From assembly GCA_028554795.2 (NCBI GenBank), contig CM068842.1:25950590-26014589 (forward strand): a DNA stretch of 64,000 nt. The letters run 5' to 3'. The translations under genes and the position numbers were made by a program. The DNA is from Sinohyriopsis cumingii. Taxonomy: Eukaryota > Mollusca > Bivalvia > Unionida > Unionidae. The notes below the pieces were generated by a model. That model worked only from the letters and a program-made list of their open reading frames with translations, searched no databases and was not told the DNA's origin. Below, one piece after another: positions 38,901 to 45,493 of this stretch. Position 1 is the first letter of the stretch. Each line of letters begins with the position of its first letter.

Positions 38901-41900
38901 AAAATGGCTGACCAATGATCAAGGTAAAAAAATGTTACAGAATACTGCCAAAAAAACACACCAACATGAACTGATTAGTTACCATAGGTGCTGCTTGTCT
39001 TTTTGTACACTGTATAGAGTCCAACTACAAAATGAAAAGTCACAGATCTGCATAGCATAATGTACCAGCAGATTTGGGTCCATGCAGTTTGTTAGGAATA
39101 ATCAGAAAAAACAACACAGACCAATGTAAAAGTCTCTTCTAGCCTTGCAAATTGTATTTACAGGATTCGATGATGCAAGCAAAAATGAAATCACTGTGTA
39201 TGCTTTTATGTCAACAGCTGTGTAATATTCTTTATGGGTCTTGTCTACTCAACACTATCTGATTCATGTCAGCAAGTATGCTGCATGCACATAGCTCTAC
39301 CTTTCTCAAGTGAATTTGGCCCCAGTGATTATTAACATGAAATAGGCCTATCAACAAATAAGCAACTTTACCCAATTTTTGGTAAACCTCATTTTGTGCA
39401 TTACAATTACAGTTGTATTTGCATAGGCCTTTACCAGATACTGGCAACCACAAAAATCCAACTACAATTTTTCTTTGGTGTATGCCAATTATGTGAATAC
39501 ATGTACTCAAGAACTTGTGCATATAGATTTCCATATAAGTGCTGGTGCTAGTGATCTGCAATTTGTTTAAATTAAAACAGTTGTAATTCAAGAACTCAAG
39601 ATCTGTTCAGTTGTCTGTTGAGTTTTAGCACGAAGTCACTGACAGCCAATAGTGTATCTTGAATTTTAGCACTAAGTCACTGATGGCCAATAGTGTATCT
39701 TGAATTTTAGCACTAAGCCACTGACAGCCAAGTGTAATGTATCCTGAATTTTAGCACTAAAACTGATGGCCAATAGTGTAATGTATCTAAAATTTTAGCA
39801 CTAAGTCAATGATGGCCAATAGTGTAATGTATCTCACATTTTAGCACTAAGTCAATGATGGCCAATAGTGTAATGTATCTCACATTTTAGCACTAAGTCA
39901 ATGATGGCCAATAGTGTAATGTATCTCACATTTTAGCACTAAGTCAATGATGGCCAATAGTGTAATGTACGAGGTTGAAAATATAAGAGATACATTTCTG
40001 AAGGAGGATTTAATTAATGAATTATTAGTTTCAAATTAAGAATTCAGACAAAATGGAAATCATTATTCAAAACATCTGTAGATAATGGGTGAAGATAAAA
40101 TGTAAATGAGAGAAATATTTGGGACTGAAAATTTCATAGTGCAATGTAGATAATGAAGTTAATATGGCAAAACGTCCAAGGCAAAAGGGATAATCTCATT
40201 TTTAAGAATGAATGCATTAAGAATTTTCAGATTTTTTCCTTTTCCTTAGAAATTCCATTTGTCCTCCAGATCCAGGGGACATAGTGCCCTCAACATCCTG
40301 GGTTCCGCATGTATGAAGTGATTAAATAAAAAAAATCATTCCTCTTTATTTTGTTATCTTTAAATTTCTGGTACTATTTGTTTAGTAAATGTTTGATGCA
40401 TCAAGGTTTTTTGTAAATGATAAAATTATTTTTTCCTGTTCCAACACTTAAGGCAATAATAGTATTCTTCCAGTGGCAAAAGGAATACATGTACCATACT
40501 CTATTCTTCCATTAGCAATGGGGATACATATGCCAAGCTGTTTTCTGCTGGCAAAGGGAATACATATACCAAGCTGTTTTCTGCTGGCAAAGGGAATACA
40601 TGTATCAAGCTGTATAATTCAAGTGGTAAAGGGAATACATGTACCAAGCTGTTTAATTCAAGTGGTAAAGGGAATACATGTACCAAGCTGTTTAATTCAA
40701 GTGGTAAAGGGAATACATGTACCAAGCTGTATAATTCAAGTGGTAAAGGGAATACATGTACCAAGCTGTTTAATTCAAGTGGTAAAGGGAATACATGTAC
40801 CAAGCTGTATAATTCAAGTGGTAAAGGGAATACATGTACCAAGCTGTATAATTCAAGTGGCAAAGGGAATACATGTACCAAGCTGTTTAATTCAAGTGGT
40901 AAAGGGGATACATGTATCAAGCTGTATAATTCAAGTGGTAAAGGGAATACATGTACCAAGCTGTTTAATTCAAGTGGCAAAGGGAATACATGTATCAAGC
41001 TGTATAATTCAAGTGGTATAGGGAATACATGTACCAAGCTGTTTAATTCAAGTGGTAAAGGGAATACATGTACCAAGCTGTTTAATTCAAGTGGTAAAGG
41101 GAATACATGTACCAAGCTGTATAATTCAAGTGGTAAAGGGAATACATGTACCAAGCTGTTTAATTCAAGTGGTAAAGGGAATACATGTACCAAGCTGTTT
41201 AATTCAAGTGGTAAAGGGAATACATGTACCAAGCTGTATAATTCAAGTGGTAAAGGGAATACATGTACCAAGCTGTATAATTCAAGTGGCAAAGGGAATA
41301 CATGTACCAAGCTGTTTAATTCAAGTGGTAAAGGGGATACATGTATCAAGCTGTATAATTCAAGTGGTAAAGGGAATACATGTACCAAGCTGTTTAATTC
41401 AAGTGGCAAAGGGAATACATGTATCAAGCTGTTTAATTCAAGTGGTATAGGGAATACATGTACCAAGCTGTTTAATTCAAGTGGTAAAGGGAATACATGT
41501 ACCAAGCTGTTTAATTCAAGTGGTAAAGGGAATACATGTACCAAGCTGTATAATTCAAGTGGTAAAGGGAATACATGTACCAAGCTGTTTAATTCAAGTG
41601 GCAAAGGGAATACATGTACCAAGCTGCATAATTCAAGTGGCAAATGGAATACATGTACCAAGCTGTATTCTTCTATTGGCAAATGGAATACATGTACCAA
41701 GATGTATTCTTCTATTGGCAAATGGAATACATGTACCAAGCTGTATTCTTCTATTGGCAAAGGGAATACATACACCAGGCTGTATTATTCAATTGGAAAA
41801 TGGAATAAACATACCAAGCTGTATTCTTCTATTGGAAAATAGAATACATATACCAGGCTCTATTATTCAATTGGAAAATGGAATACACATACCAGGCTGT

Positions 41901-42581
41901 ATACCTCTACTGGAAAATAGAATTCATATACCAAGTTCTGTTATTCAATTGGAAAATGGAATACATGTACCAAGATGTATTCTTCTATTGGAAAATAGAA
42001 TACACGTACCAGGCTCTATTATTCTATTGGAAAATGGAATACACATACCAGGCTCTATTATTCAATTGGAAAATGGAATACATGTACCAGACTATAAATT
42101 AAGGTATTATACGTACCAGGCTCTATTATTCAGTTGGAAAATGGAATACATGTACCAGGCTGCACTCAACAAGAACATAAGTCATCATATGTAAAGAAAA
42201 ACAGAAGCCTGCCTGCCCACCCACTGGGCTGCCTGTAAAATACAATGCCCCACCATTTTTACTGGCAGGGTATAACTGTATTGGTCTTGTATTCTAAGGG
42301 GTGACCAACCCAACTTAAATGTATTTGTTACTGAGATTATCTGTTTGACTTTTCATTAGTTATCTGTATGGACTTTTCTATAATTTCCTATGCAAAATCA
42401 TTTGTTTTCTTTTCAATTCCTAATTGTTTGGCAAAGGAATTTGTCTGCATACATGCTGTGGCATCCATGACACCGCGGTCACAAATAACAAGGCAGTCCC
42501 GTTTGCAGGTTCGGGCCAGATCAAAGAACGTATTCTCTATCTGCATCATTGTCTGGATCAGGTTCTTCTGGAATGTGAAGC
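7168..42581 (-). CDS. Ttd14: TTD14-like gene (TRPL translocation defect protein 14 family), 5' end missing
   Basis: Eight exons on the minus strand join into about 331 codons with no stop. Every intron is GT..AG and every junction phase agrees. In order they encode [14 protein letters not shown] and [13 protein letters not shown] (the end of the nucleotide-binding domain, Walker-B-like), [121 protein letters not shown] and [12 protein letters not shown], then a stop. This colinear series matches the TTD14 family as I know it: an N-terminal AAA-like P-loop domain followed by a CYTH-like domain. In Drosophila, TTD14 binds GTP and phosphoinositide and is needed for light-dependent trafficking of the TRPL channel in photoreceptors. 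The function in this animal is inferred. The P-loop exon(s) were not found between 42.6 and 64 kb. Introns are 2.6-7.0 kb and full of repeats. Confidence 0.9.
7430..8560. repeat. Dispersed CAAGATGGC-type repeat with internal expansion
   Basis: It starts with ccatttcttctttgaactgt and continues with agattttcaaattagccact, agattggcatcattttcatt and gattttcaagatggaatctg. The centre has expanded into the 30-bp array at 7880-8330. It ends with fragments near 8460-8560. Confidence 0.75.
7880..8330. repeat. 30-bp minisatellite inside the dispersed repeat
   Basis: About fifteen copies of gtgaaagcccatgctgatat with gaaaattcca. The unit equals one segment of the surrounding family (tgaaaaccccatgctgatat plus gactttcca), so it is a local expansion. 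The 10-codon unit explains the overlapping open frames of 187-188 residues on the minus strand; I do not regard these as genes. Confidence 0.92.
8625..8762 (-). mobile_element. SINE family 2 fragment (Meta-domain-like)
   Basis: It has gttgttgttataaggtttaa, atggtggccagtattaatgg, ggaggaagaacccgggcaaa and gaaccaccgacccacgagaa. These match the body of the full copy at 24278-24527. The tRNA-like head is missing. Confidence 0.7.
8930..9100. repeat. Minisatellite, ~42-bp unit
   Basis: Four copies of ttcaatggacttttaccctc followed by aaacagacatttttacagaggc. The third has attgg for aatgg. Confidence 0.92.
9470..9995. repeat. Dispersed CAAGATGGC-type repeat, copy
   Basis: It has ttcaagatggctgacgtggt, ggccatattggaagccagct, gggaccaactaaaccttgga and the shared 3' end with cttatactaatggatagaca and cataagctcttatctattacc. 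A stretch at 9580-9690 (actggcctggatgggtattg, tgtgctattgtgcctcc) looks like an inserted tRNA-like fragment. Confidence 0.65.
10002..10117 (-). CDS. Ttd14: TTD14-like exon: LLAQRDDRH / [14 protein letters not shown]
   Basis: This is a 116-nt exon with acceptor ccttctcag and donor gtaata. It encodes [20 protein letters not shown] and [18 protein letters not shown], plus two bases completed by the next exon to Lys. The acceptor sits in the first unit of a 26-bp tandem array, so near-identical acceptor copies follow upstream in the intron (see findings). Confidence 0.9.
10112..10265. repeat. 26-bp tandem array spanning a TTD14 splice acceptor
   Basis: Six copies of acaatatctgagaaggacat with aacaaa. 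On the minus strand each contains ccttctcag/atattgtt, the acceptor and first bases of the exon at 10002-10117. The terminal copy carries the acceptor used in the reconstruction. Confidence 0.95.
10266..11535. other. Intronic AT-rich sequence
   Basis: I see no exon, repeat array or transposon end beyond short A/T runs. Confidence 0.4.
11536..12145. mobile_element. TTAA-type MITE, degenerate copy
   Basis: It aligns along its length with the elements at 17515-18125 and 63042-63665: the start ttaactcattcagcccc, then atgataccaaataatctgat, gcacataga and ggcatttggaataaagagtg. The left end keeps TTAA. The right end has lost the gggttaatgtgttaa terminus. A long A run (about 11908-11940) lies inside. 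Confidence 0.75.
12146..13267. other. Intronic non-coding sequence
   Basis: I see no gene or recognisable element. Open frames at 12063-12652 on both strands overlap each other and show no family motif. Confidence 0.4.
13670..13705. repeat. Perfect 16-bp hairpin, 4-nt loop
   Basis: The arms tgcaccttctgaatgg and ccattcagaaggtgca flank gcat. It lies inside the hAT-like element. Confidence 0.9.
14050..14250 (-). pseudogene. hAT transposase N-terminal fragment (BED-like finger)
   Basis: The reading includes [15 protein letters not shown], then [20 protein letters not shown] and AHDRK, followed by a stop. The pattern FxxV...CxxC...GG..D resembles the N-terminus of DUF4371-type hAT transposases. 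Only about 60-70 residues of an expected 500-700 remain. Confidence 0.55.
14935..15026 (-). CDS. Ttd14: TTD14-like exon: [20 protein letters not shown]
   Basis: This is a 92-nt exon with acceptor cttttccag and donor gtaggc. Two bases complete the Gly codon, followed by 30 codons: [20 protein letters not shown], then [10 protein letters not shown]. The YTHTIRRPE motif is typical of the CYTH-like part of TTD14. Confidence 0.9.
15353..15665 (-). mobile_element. SINE family 1, copy c (nearly full)
   Basis: It reads tail to head on the plus strand: gtagctttaacaatttttca, gatgtctagccctggggcat, cccagtcacattatcctgac, ctcttaatgctgagcgccaa, ggggattgaacccttgacct (B box, reversed) and tctaaccactaggccact (A box, reversed). 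This copy and the one at 26634 are the best for building a consensus. Confidence 0.88.
15800..16310. repeat. 29-bp minisatellite
   Basis: About seventeen copies of ttgttctctatgcattacac with tattggttg. Variants are ctcgatg, ctcaatg and actactgg. Three overlapping open frames arise from it because the unit has no stop in those frames over three repeats (87 nt); I do not consider them genes. Confidence 0.95.
16575..16985. repeat. 20-bp minisatellite
   Basis: About twenty copies of attgtaaacttgacattagc or attgtaaacttgatagtagt. The two versions alternate over the first half, which gives a 40-bp dimer. Confidence 0.93.
17515..18125. mobile_element. TTAA-flanked MITE (piggyBac-like), copy 2
   Basis: It is 611 bp including TTAA at both ends. 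The termini are inverted: TTAACACATTAACCC on the left and gggttaatgtgttaa on the right. TTAA targets are the hallmark of the piggyBac superfamily (Kolobok also uses TTAA). The interior has no transposase. Two sister copies lie in the window. Confidence 0.85.
18335..18625 (-). mobile_element. SINE family 1, copy d, head truncated
   Basis: It has ttaacgtatctttaacaatt, gtcatatcgctactatgtct, cccagtcacattatcctgac, ttaatgctgagcgccaagca and tgatcgaacccatgacctcc. It breaks off after gcatctgaggca, so the A-box region is absent. Confidence 0.85.
18626..19204. other. Intronic AT-rich sequence
   Basis: I see nothing recognisable in this stretch. Confidence 0.4.
19205..19425. repeat. Imperfect ~60-bp tandem repeat
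   Basis: Four copies of tgtttattgctcagaacctg plus ggtggatgaaaa, with diverged spacers between them. Confidence 0.8.
19640..19772. repeat. 32-bp minisatellite
   Basis: Four copies of ggttcctttcagtggtaatg plus agatatccatga. Confidence 0.93.
19773..21120. other. Intronic sequence without recognised gene
   Basis: Open frames at 20186-20514 and 20592-20830 overlap on several frames and show no family motif. Base composition is slightly richer in GC at 20.4-20.8 kb, so this may be an old retroelement fragment, but I cannot name it. Confidence 0.35.
21121..21217 (-). CDS. Ttd14: TTD14-like exon: [20 protein letters not shown]
   Basis: This is a 97-nt exon running from phase 0 to phase 1. The acceptor is ttattgtcag and the donor gtatgt. 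It encodes [20 protein letters not shown], then [12 protein letters not shown] plus one base of a Gly codon. The basic [10 protein letters not shown] stretch is conserved in the family. Confidence 0.9.
21600..22740. repeat. Divergent ~155-bp tandem repeat, about seven units
   Basis: A recurring block containing aacagctgaaaatacaa, agcatgaaaattnggtcac, tgacctngttttgncatggt, gatgcatccacataccaa and caagatactgag returns at about 21660, 21967, 22120, 22275, 22435 and 22588. The spacing is near 155 bp with strong divergence between units. It looks like an old satellite or an internally repeated element. Confidence 0.75.
22741..24072. other. Intronic AT-rich sequence
   Basis: I see no exon, array or transposon terminus. 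Confidence 0.4.
24073..24277. mobile_element. Possible hAT element fragment
   Basis: It begins CAGATCTGCCAACCCCAA, the CAG..TGCCAAC terminus seen at 13504 and, reversed, at 27770. No matching right end was found; SINE family 2 follows directly. Confidence 0.35.
24278..24530 (-). mobile_element. SINE family 2, full copy (Meta-domain-like)
   Basis: The tail has a gttgttgttg run. The body has ggatttaacgccatttttca, ggcatggcggccagtattaa, ggaggaagaaccctggaaaa and aagctttctcacatacccac. The head, reversed, has cgaatccgagactcaaaccc and tagaccactcggccaatcag. Read on the minus strand, the head gives tggccgagtggtctaaagc, a Ser/Leu-tRNA-like A box. From memory the body resembles the Meta-domain SINEs of bivalves. 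Confidence 0.82.
24735..26390. repeat. Dispersed CAAGATGGC-type repeat, two adjoining copies
   Basis: The first copy runs to about 25300 (ttttcaagatggccactgca, gcagccatactggatgtcct). The second starts near 25310 with aatttccaggaaatgaagat and runs through ttttcaagatggctggccat, ggtggccatattggaattca and taggaccaactagatatcat. It ends with acttatgctaatggatggac, caacaggccatctcatacgc and tgaccagtacagataaaaat. The end-to-start sequence here defines the family's termini. Confidence 0.72.
25755..25895 (-). mobile_element. SINE family 2 fragment inside the dispersed repeat
   Basis: It has ttaatgacatttttcagcca, ggtgaaggaagaagcatgga, gaaccactgacccacatgaa and ggcaagctttcccacatatc. The head is truncated. 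Confidence 0.6.
26406..26501 (-). CDS. Ttd14: TTD14-like exon: [20 protein letters not shown]
   Basis: This is a 96-nt, phase 0/0 exon of 32 codons. The acceptor is cattccag and the donor gtgagttc. It encodes [20 protein letters not shown], then [12 protein letters not shown]. It marks the entry into the C-terminal CYTH-like half. Confidence 0.88.
26634..26962 (-). mobile_element. SINE family 1, copy e (near full length)
   Basis: It has ttaacgcagctttaataatt, gtcatattgctataatgtct, tcccacccagtcacattatt, ctcttaatgctaagtgctca, cctgcaacctcctgcatctg and accctaaccactaggccact. Tail is left and head right. It ends 23 bp from the hAT element at 26986. Confidence 0.87.
26985..27383 (-). pseudogene. hAT transposase remnant (BED-finger tail and FTNFxVE region)
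   Basis: The reading includes [31 protein letters not shown] and [13 protein letters not shown]. This order (finger with D..H.KGK, a low-complexity linker, then FTNFxVExNL) is that of the N-terminus of DUF4371-type hAT transposases. The rest of the transposase, including the catalytic domain, is absent. Confidence 0.55.
26986..27770 (-). mobile_element. hAT-like element with transposase remnant
   Basis: The right end, reversed, reads CAGACCTGCCAACTCTTACG. The left end reads CAGACCAACTCTGACGAG, lacking tgc. The sequence taaggt occurs just outside both ends, a probable remnant of the 8-bp target duplication. The minus strand carries BED-finger/hAT-like sequence (see 26985-27383). Length is 785 bp, non-autonomous. 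Confidence 0.7.
27966..28202 (+). CDS. Candidate first coding exon or small ORF, unidentified
   Basis: It is a 78-codon open frame starting at aatATGGCGGAC, a context common at animal gene starts and a YY1-like element. The predicted peptide begins [20 protein letters not shown] and is not repetitive. A donor (taa/gtaagg) at 28180 could end the exon before the in-frame stop. The sequence around 27880-28200 is the least AT-rich in this intron. I could not identify the family or a second exon. It would run against the TTD14-like gene, inside its intron. Confidence 0.4.
   Translation: MADALASASTSVTTSTSFIELKNAYSTAMLPQILTKFNIGTILSYFLETRADFKPIRESSFELFTSGHAHLSKETVSK
28300..30095. other. Intronic sequence without recognised gene
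   Basis: It holds a two-copy duplication of accaacctcactttgcaaga (about 29308-29380). Otherwise I see nothing. Confidence 0.4.
30096..30173 (-). CDS. Ttd14: TTD14-like exon: [18 protein letters not shown]
   Basis: This is a 78-nt, phase 0/0 exon of 26 codons. The acceptor is cctttccag and the donor gtgagt. It encodes [20 protein letters not shown] and then LMRMIS. The AWVGHPY...DNSTDF motif is a signature of the TTD14 family. The 55-bp satellite and the CACTGG transposon lie in the intron upstream of it. Confidence 0.9.
30407..31415. repeat. 55-bp satellite, left block (about 18 units)
   Basis: Units contain tgcctataatcaactactta, tgcccacatgctgatactca and taattttaccctta. Most carry the gccc/ttttaccctta variant. 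Units at both edges carry the gacc/ttgacc variant of the right block. Marker variants recur at about 30480, 30923 and 31310, giving a higher-order period of 7-8 units. Confidence 0.97.
31633..33321 (-). CDS. Transposase-like protein, 562 aa, single exon, intact
   Basis: This uninterrupted frame from [20 protein letters not shown] to a TAG stop is the only long non-repetitive frame in the window. Residues 5-60 have paired cysteines (C13-x2-C16, C42, C57-x2-C60), like a ZAD-type zinc finger. A further C93-x2-C96 follows, then an acidic Ser/Pro-rich linker (140-175). The C-terminal part looks like an RNase-H-fold transposase: D263 in FVDSSK, D317 in GDLKVV, C336-x2-C339 in [17 protein letters not shown] at 383-389 and E515 in [10 protein letters not shown]. 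These are my candidates for the catalytic triad and accessory zinc site. I know near relatives only as uncharacterised proteins in many arthropod and mollusc genomes. Its place between matched inverted ends shows that it belongs to the transposon. Confidence 0.88.
   Translation of the reverse strand: MPRKCVNTADNFCYICGEVTFANQKKSINSQVKKAYHLYFGCKVGDQDKPWAPHICCATCTTQLSQWLNCKRSSMPFAVPMVWREPSNHLNDCYFCLVPPLSGGITKRKKSRIVYPNMPSALRPVPHGEGLPIPEPPAEYSLDSSDEDKGESTCSSPGPSACSDPDFHCGASSTPHRITQEELNDLIRDLDLSKNKAELLGSRLQQWNLLEEDVTITAYRKRHQQLEPFFRKESNLIFCSDIEGLMNALKITHDPQEWRLFVDSSKLSLKAVLLHNGNILPSIPVAYAVHMKETYDNLRQLLNSIEYNKYSWHLCGDLKVVALLMGLQQGYTKYMCFLCEWDSRAREMHYMRKEWTHRQNVAIGEKNIQHPALVEAQKILLPPLHIKLGLMKNFVKAIDRTLPAFRYLHEKFPRLSEAKIKEGVFVGPQIRELFKDDRFNNLLEGDAKQAWNAFRLVSTNFLGNVRAENYKELVEDMLMKYKKLGCNMSLKIHFLHSHLDFFPSNCGIVSDEHGERFHQDIATMEQRYQGKWSTTMLADYCWTLLRDAPEQLYKRQAKKSKM
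33434..33550 (-). promoter_or_regulatory. Promoter of the transposase gene: TATA box and tandem CRE-like sites
   Basis: On the minus strand a TATATAAAG box lies at 33435-33443, about 115 bp before the ATG. Just upstream is a ~70-bp tandem duplication. Each copy has agtacactgct, an ACGTCA site and cttcagcagccgc. One copy has the perfect CRE TGACGTCA (33517-33524); the other has TTACGTCA (33453-33460). Confidence 0.65.
33816..35640. repeat. 55-bp satellite, right block (about 33 units)
   Basis: Same unit as the left block but dominated by the atgaccacatgct and atttgaccccctatg variants. A marker block (gactccctatg, then ccgtttacttatac) recurs at about 34494 and 34830, about 336 bp apart, so a six-unit higher-order repeat is present. 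Degenerate pieces continue to about 35820. Confidence 0.97.
35641..37210. other. Intronic sequence without recognised gene
   Basis: Degenerate satellite to about 35820 and a C run at 35966. I see no exon until 37211. Confidence 0.4.
37211..37410 (-). CDS. Ttd14: TTD14-like exon: [14 protein letters not shown] segment
   Basis: This is the largest exon, 200 nt. The acceptor is aattttcag and the donor gtgaaaag. Its first two bases complete the Tyr codon and it ends on a full codon. It encodes [20 protein letters not shown], then [20 protein letters not shown] and [20 protein letters not shown], which is highly characteristic of the family. Confidence 0.9.
37411..38530. other. Intronic AT-rich sequence
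   Basis: A short direct duplication of gctctgtattaaggccaat lies near 38131-38178. Nothing else was recognised. Confidence 0.4.
38535..38690. repeat. 26-bp minisatellite
   Basis: Six near-perfect copies of aactatggatgaacataaag plus gcactc. Confidence 0.95.
38748..38915. repeat. Imperfect ~45-bp repeat
   Basis: Four copies of gaccaatgatatcagacagc, then cacaaacaaatgtcaccaaa, with varied length. Confidence 0.8.
39620..39968. repeat. ~47-bp minisatellite
   Basis: Eight copies of ttttagcactaagtcaatga plus tggccaatagtgtaatgtatc. The last three are nearly identical and the first ones diverged, so the array grew at its right end. Confidence 0.93.
40465..42170. repeat. 39-bp minisatellite with 11-unit higher-order repeat
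   Basis: About 43 copies of aagggaatacatgtaccaag plus ctgtttaattcaagtggta. A marker unit (aaggggatacatgtatcaag) recurs exactly 429 bp apart (40902 and 41331), which is 11 units. Units after 41640 diverge to ctattggaaaatggaat. The unit is 13 codons, so open frames run through it on both strands (424 residues on minus). I do not regard these as genes. Confidence 0.97.
42453..42581 (-). CDS. Ttd14: TTD14-like exon: end of nucleotide-binding domain
   Basis: The acceptor reads tgttttgcag and the donor gtatgc. The exon starts with two bases of a split codon and ends with one base (T), which pairs with AC of the next exon to give Tyr. It encodes [19 protein letters not shown], then [13 protein letters not shown], where ICDRG is the Walker-B-like strand. 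It is the most 5' exon I can recognise. Confidence 0.88.
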
Positions 42582-43011
42582 CTGCAAAACAGAAACACAT
42601 ACAAAAATATACAAATGAAATCCAAAATTTATTTTCCTTCTCTCTAATTGTAATTTTTGCTTTACTTATTTCTTTTAAGTCTCCTATTCCGTGGGTTAAA
42701 CTAAAAGGTTTGTCTTGACGACATCATTGCCAGAAGTGATACCTATGTTGTACAATGCTAACAGTAGTGAGAAAAACATGTACTATGATGCAGTTTATAC
42801 ATATTTCAAAGACCAATTTCAGTTGGAAATATAATTAAAAAGTGATACACCTCTAGCTCATAATAATGAGCTAAATGGGTTATGTGCCAAACCAAGGTAT
42901 TGCAGGAATGTTTTAAGAGTTGGGAGATGGAGAATAAATAAAATGCCAGTCAAATTTATAGAAACACTATCACAATTAGGGCCAGTCAAATGTATTGTAA
43001 ATACCATGGTA
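42582..43011. other. Sequence upstream of the first recognised TTD14 exon
   Basis: No exon was recognised. The missing 5' exons of the TTD14-like gene should lie at higher coordinates or beyond the window. Confidence 0.35.
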
Positions 43012-44664
43012 CAGTGTGACCCCGCCATAACACGTAAGTTGGGAGCCAAAGAACCTGACTGTGTTATGAACCAATCTGTGTTATAAGCAACCAGGTCAGT
43101 TATCTGAAGAAAATGATGCATGTACCCAAAAAAACATTGCGGGGTGGGTGAGTGGGGGTGGTTTAGGTAATAAATGCGGGCACAAATATATGTGCTTCAT
43201 TGGCACAGTTACCATCTTAAATTGATGCATATTAAATGAGAAATACACCTGTAGTGAAAACAGAGAAGGCATATATTTTACTTTATTTAGACAACCATGC
43301 ATTGGTACATCTAAGTGTATGCTGTTAATATAAACATGTCTAATGTATAGTATGAATACAGTATCAACACACTGCACTCACCTGCAAATCTCATCACACA
43401 CATTGAATCCACAATACAAGTAATTCCACTGAAAATATGCACACATTTAAATATTCAATAATTTTGTCACAGGTCACAGGTCATTGTAAAGTGTCAAATT
43501 TTGAAAAAGTATTGAACTTTACACTTGAATGCATTGAGTATTAAAATTGTATCACATTTAAGTCAGAAAGTCTTTGTGAAGGGTCACTTTGACCTTTCTT
43601 CCCCCCCATCCCATCTCAGTGTTAAACATGAAAGGCCAGCATCAATGACTCACTGAGATTTGACCGGGTCATCGCAATGCTGTCCTGAGAAAGCAAACGA
43701 TAAAGGACAGCTTTGGAGAACCAAATAATGCCCGTTTCTTATTGTGGCATCAACATCAAATAATTGTATTACATGGCTGAGACTAATTATTTTTTCCATT
43801 TGCTTAGTACGTTTTCATAACAATTGGTGCTTCAAAGGCAATCTGTTTTCTTTGAAATTTCAGCAAACTATTTTATCTGGGTACATTTTTAAAACTTGGT
43901 CATCGTTTTGATGATTGTAGTTACTATTTCTCACTGCCTACTGAATAGATCGGATCAAAAAGGGTCAACGGACGATAGAGACGTGTTCTGGTCTGACAGG
44001 GATTACTACAGCAAATGTGTTCTGAATGATTTAATTTTGCGTGAACAAAAGAGGAAATTTACTTACCATCCACATACAAATATCAGTCTATGTAAATATA
44101 TTAATTACTAGCGAGCGGCCGAAAATCCAACAAAAGACAGATTATAAGGTAATGCCTCGTCCGGTTGATATCCATTACCAGAAATGTCAACAACAACAAA
44201 AATGTGGATATCTCACAACATACAGTACAGTACATGCTAGATGTCAACATAAGCTGATTATGATATAACAATGCACAAAGAATTTGTTAATGTAACAATG
44301 TCGCCAGTAAAAATAATCGCCAGATGGTACATTTTGTCGCAAATAAGGAAAAAAATTGCAAATTGCTCAATCCCTGAATAACCTTTTTATATACAATTTT
44401 TTTCATACTTTTAAGAAGAATTTTTTTTTGTGTAAGAGAAAAATACATCTAAAATTTCAGGAGTCATGTGGTGATTGTCTTGTATTATTTATATGAGATC
44501 TCTTTCCCAAAATCATAATAACTTTTACATTTTTTCTTATGTTTAAGAAAGAATTTTTTGTGTATGAGAAAAATACATGTATATGAAATTTCTGGAGCCA
44601 CACCACAGCAGTGTTATATCAGACTTTGTGTTATAACAGAGCATACTATAGCAGGGTCACAATG
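43012..44664. mobile_element. pogo/Tigger-like element, copy A (1653 bp)
   Basis: The ends are CAGTGTGACCCCGCCATAAC on the left and, reversed, CATTGTGACCCTGCTATAGT on the right, each flanked by TA. Gtgttataa motifs lie just inside. TA targets and CAGT..CC ends fit Tc1/mariner-pogo elements. No transposase was recognised. A second copy lies inverted at 53050-55035. Confidence 0.8.
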
Positions 44665-44739
44665 TAGTTAGAGCCATTGCTTTTCTGTAATTTTGCATCA
44701 TTTTCATAGTTGAATTTTTCAATGCAGGATGATATTTTA

Positions 44740-44944
44740 TGTTTTCACTGATGCCTGTGCATGTGTTCCAGGCTTGATATTTTGAATTTTAAAATTACCT
44801 AATTATTTAGTGTCAAGCCAAACTCTTCACATCATGTTGTATATACTCTATATATTGTACATAACAGATAGAAGGCCTCAAGGTAGATTAGTTCTGTAAC
44901 TAATTGAGTTACCTTCTCTAAATAAAGCCTTTATTATTATGGTA
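44740..44944 (+). mobile_element. Probable LINE 3' end
   Basis: It ends gttaccttctctaaataaag, then cctttattattat. A short 3'UTR ending in aataaag plus an (att)n run is typical of CR1/RTE-type LINE 3' ends. No coding part is present. Confidence 0.45.
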
Positions 44945-45183
44945 GTTAGGGTTGGTTCAATAGTTGGAACCATGATACAGTGAGAATCACTGAAGATTCA
45001 ATGATTGCATGACTGCATGCATATTATTTTTTTTTGTTGGGGAGGAGGGATAAACAAAATGGCTGACCAATATATAGTAAAAGGTTTATGTTAATTTAAG
45101 ATATTTTCACTTTATGGCATTTGTGTCTTTTAATTGTGTCAAATAATATTTAAAGAGGGAAATAAAGATATAATACTAAGCTT

Positions 45184-45493
45184 AATGATGACTTCACGTG
45201 GCATGTACTGTCATACAATTTAGACCAATTCAAGTACCATGATTTAAGATGACTTCACATAGCATGTACTGTCATACCATTTAGACCAATTCAAGTACCA
45301 TGATTTAAGATGACTTCACGTGGCATGTACTGTCATACAATTTAGACCAATTCATGTACCATGATTTAAGATGACTTCACATGGCATGTACTGTCATAAA
45401 ATTTAGACCAATTCAAGTACCATGATTTAAGATGACTTCACATGGCATGTACTGTCATACCATTTAGACCAATTCAAGTACCATGATTTAAGA
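45184..45493. repeat. 60-bp tandem repeat, five copies
   Basis: Units contain gatgacttcacatggcatgt, actgtcataccatttagacc and aattcaagtaccatgattta. Confidence 0.95.

Noticed and set aside
40501-41775. 424-residue open frame on the minus strand (and three long plus-strand frames)
   Set aside because: It lies wholly inside the 39-bp minisatellite. The unit is 13 codons without stops, so open frames are expected on both strands. No start context, splice site or non-repetitive flank supports coding.
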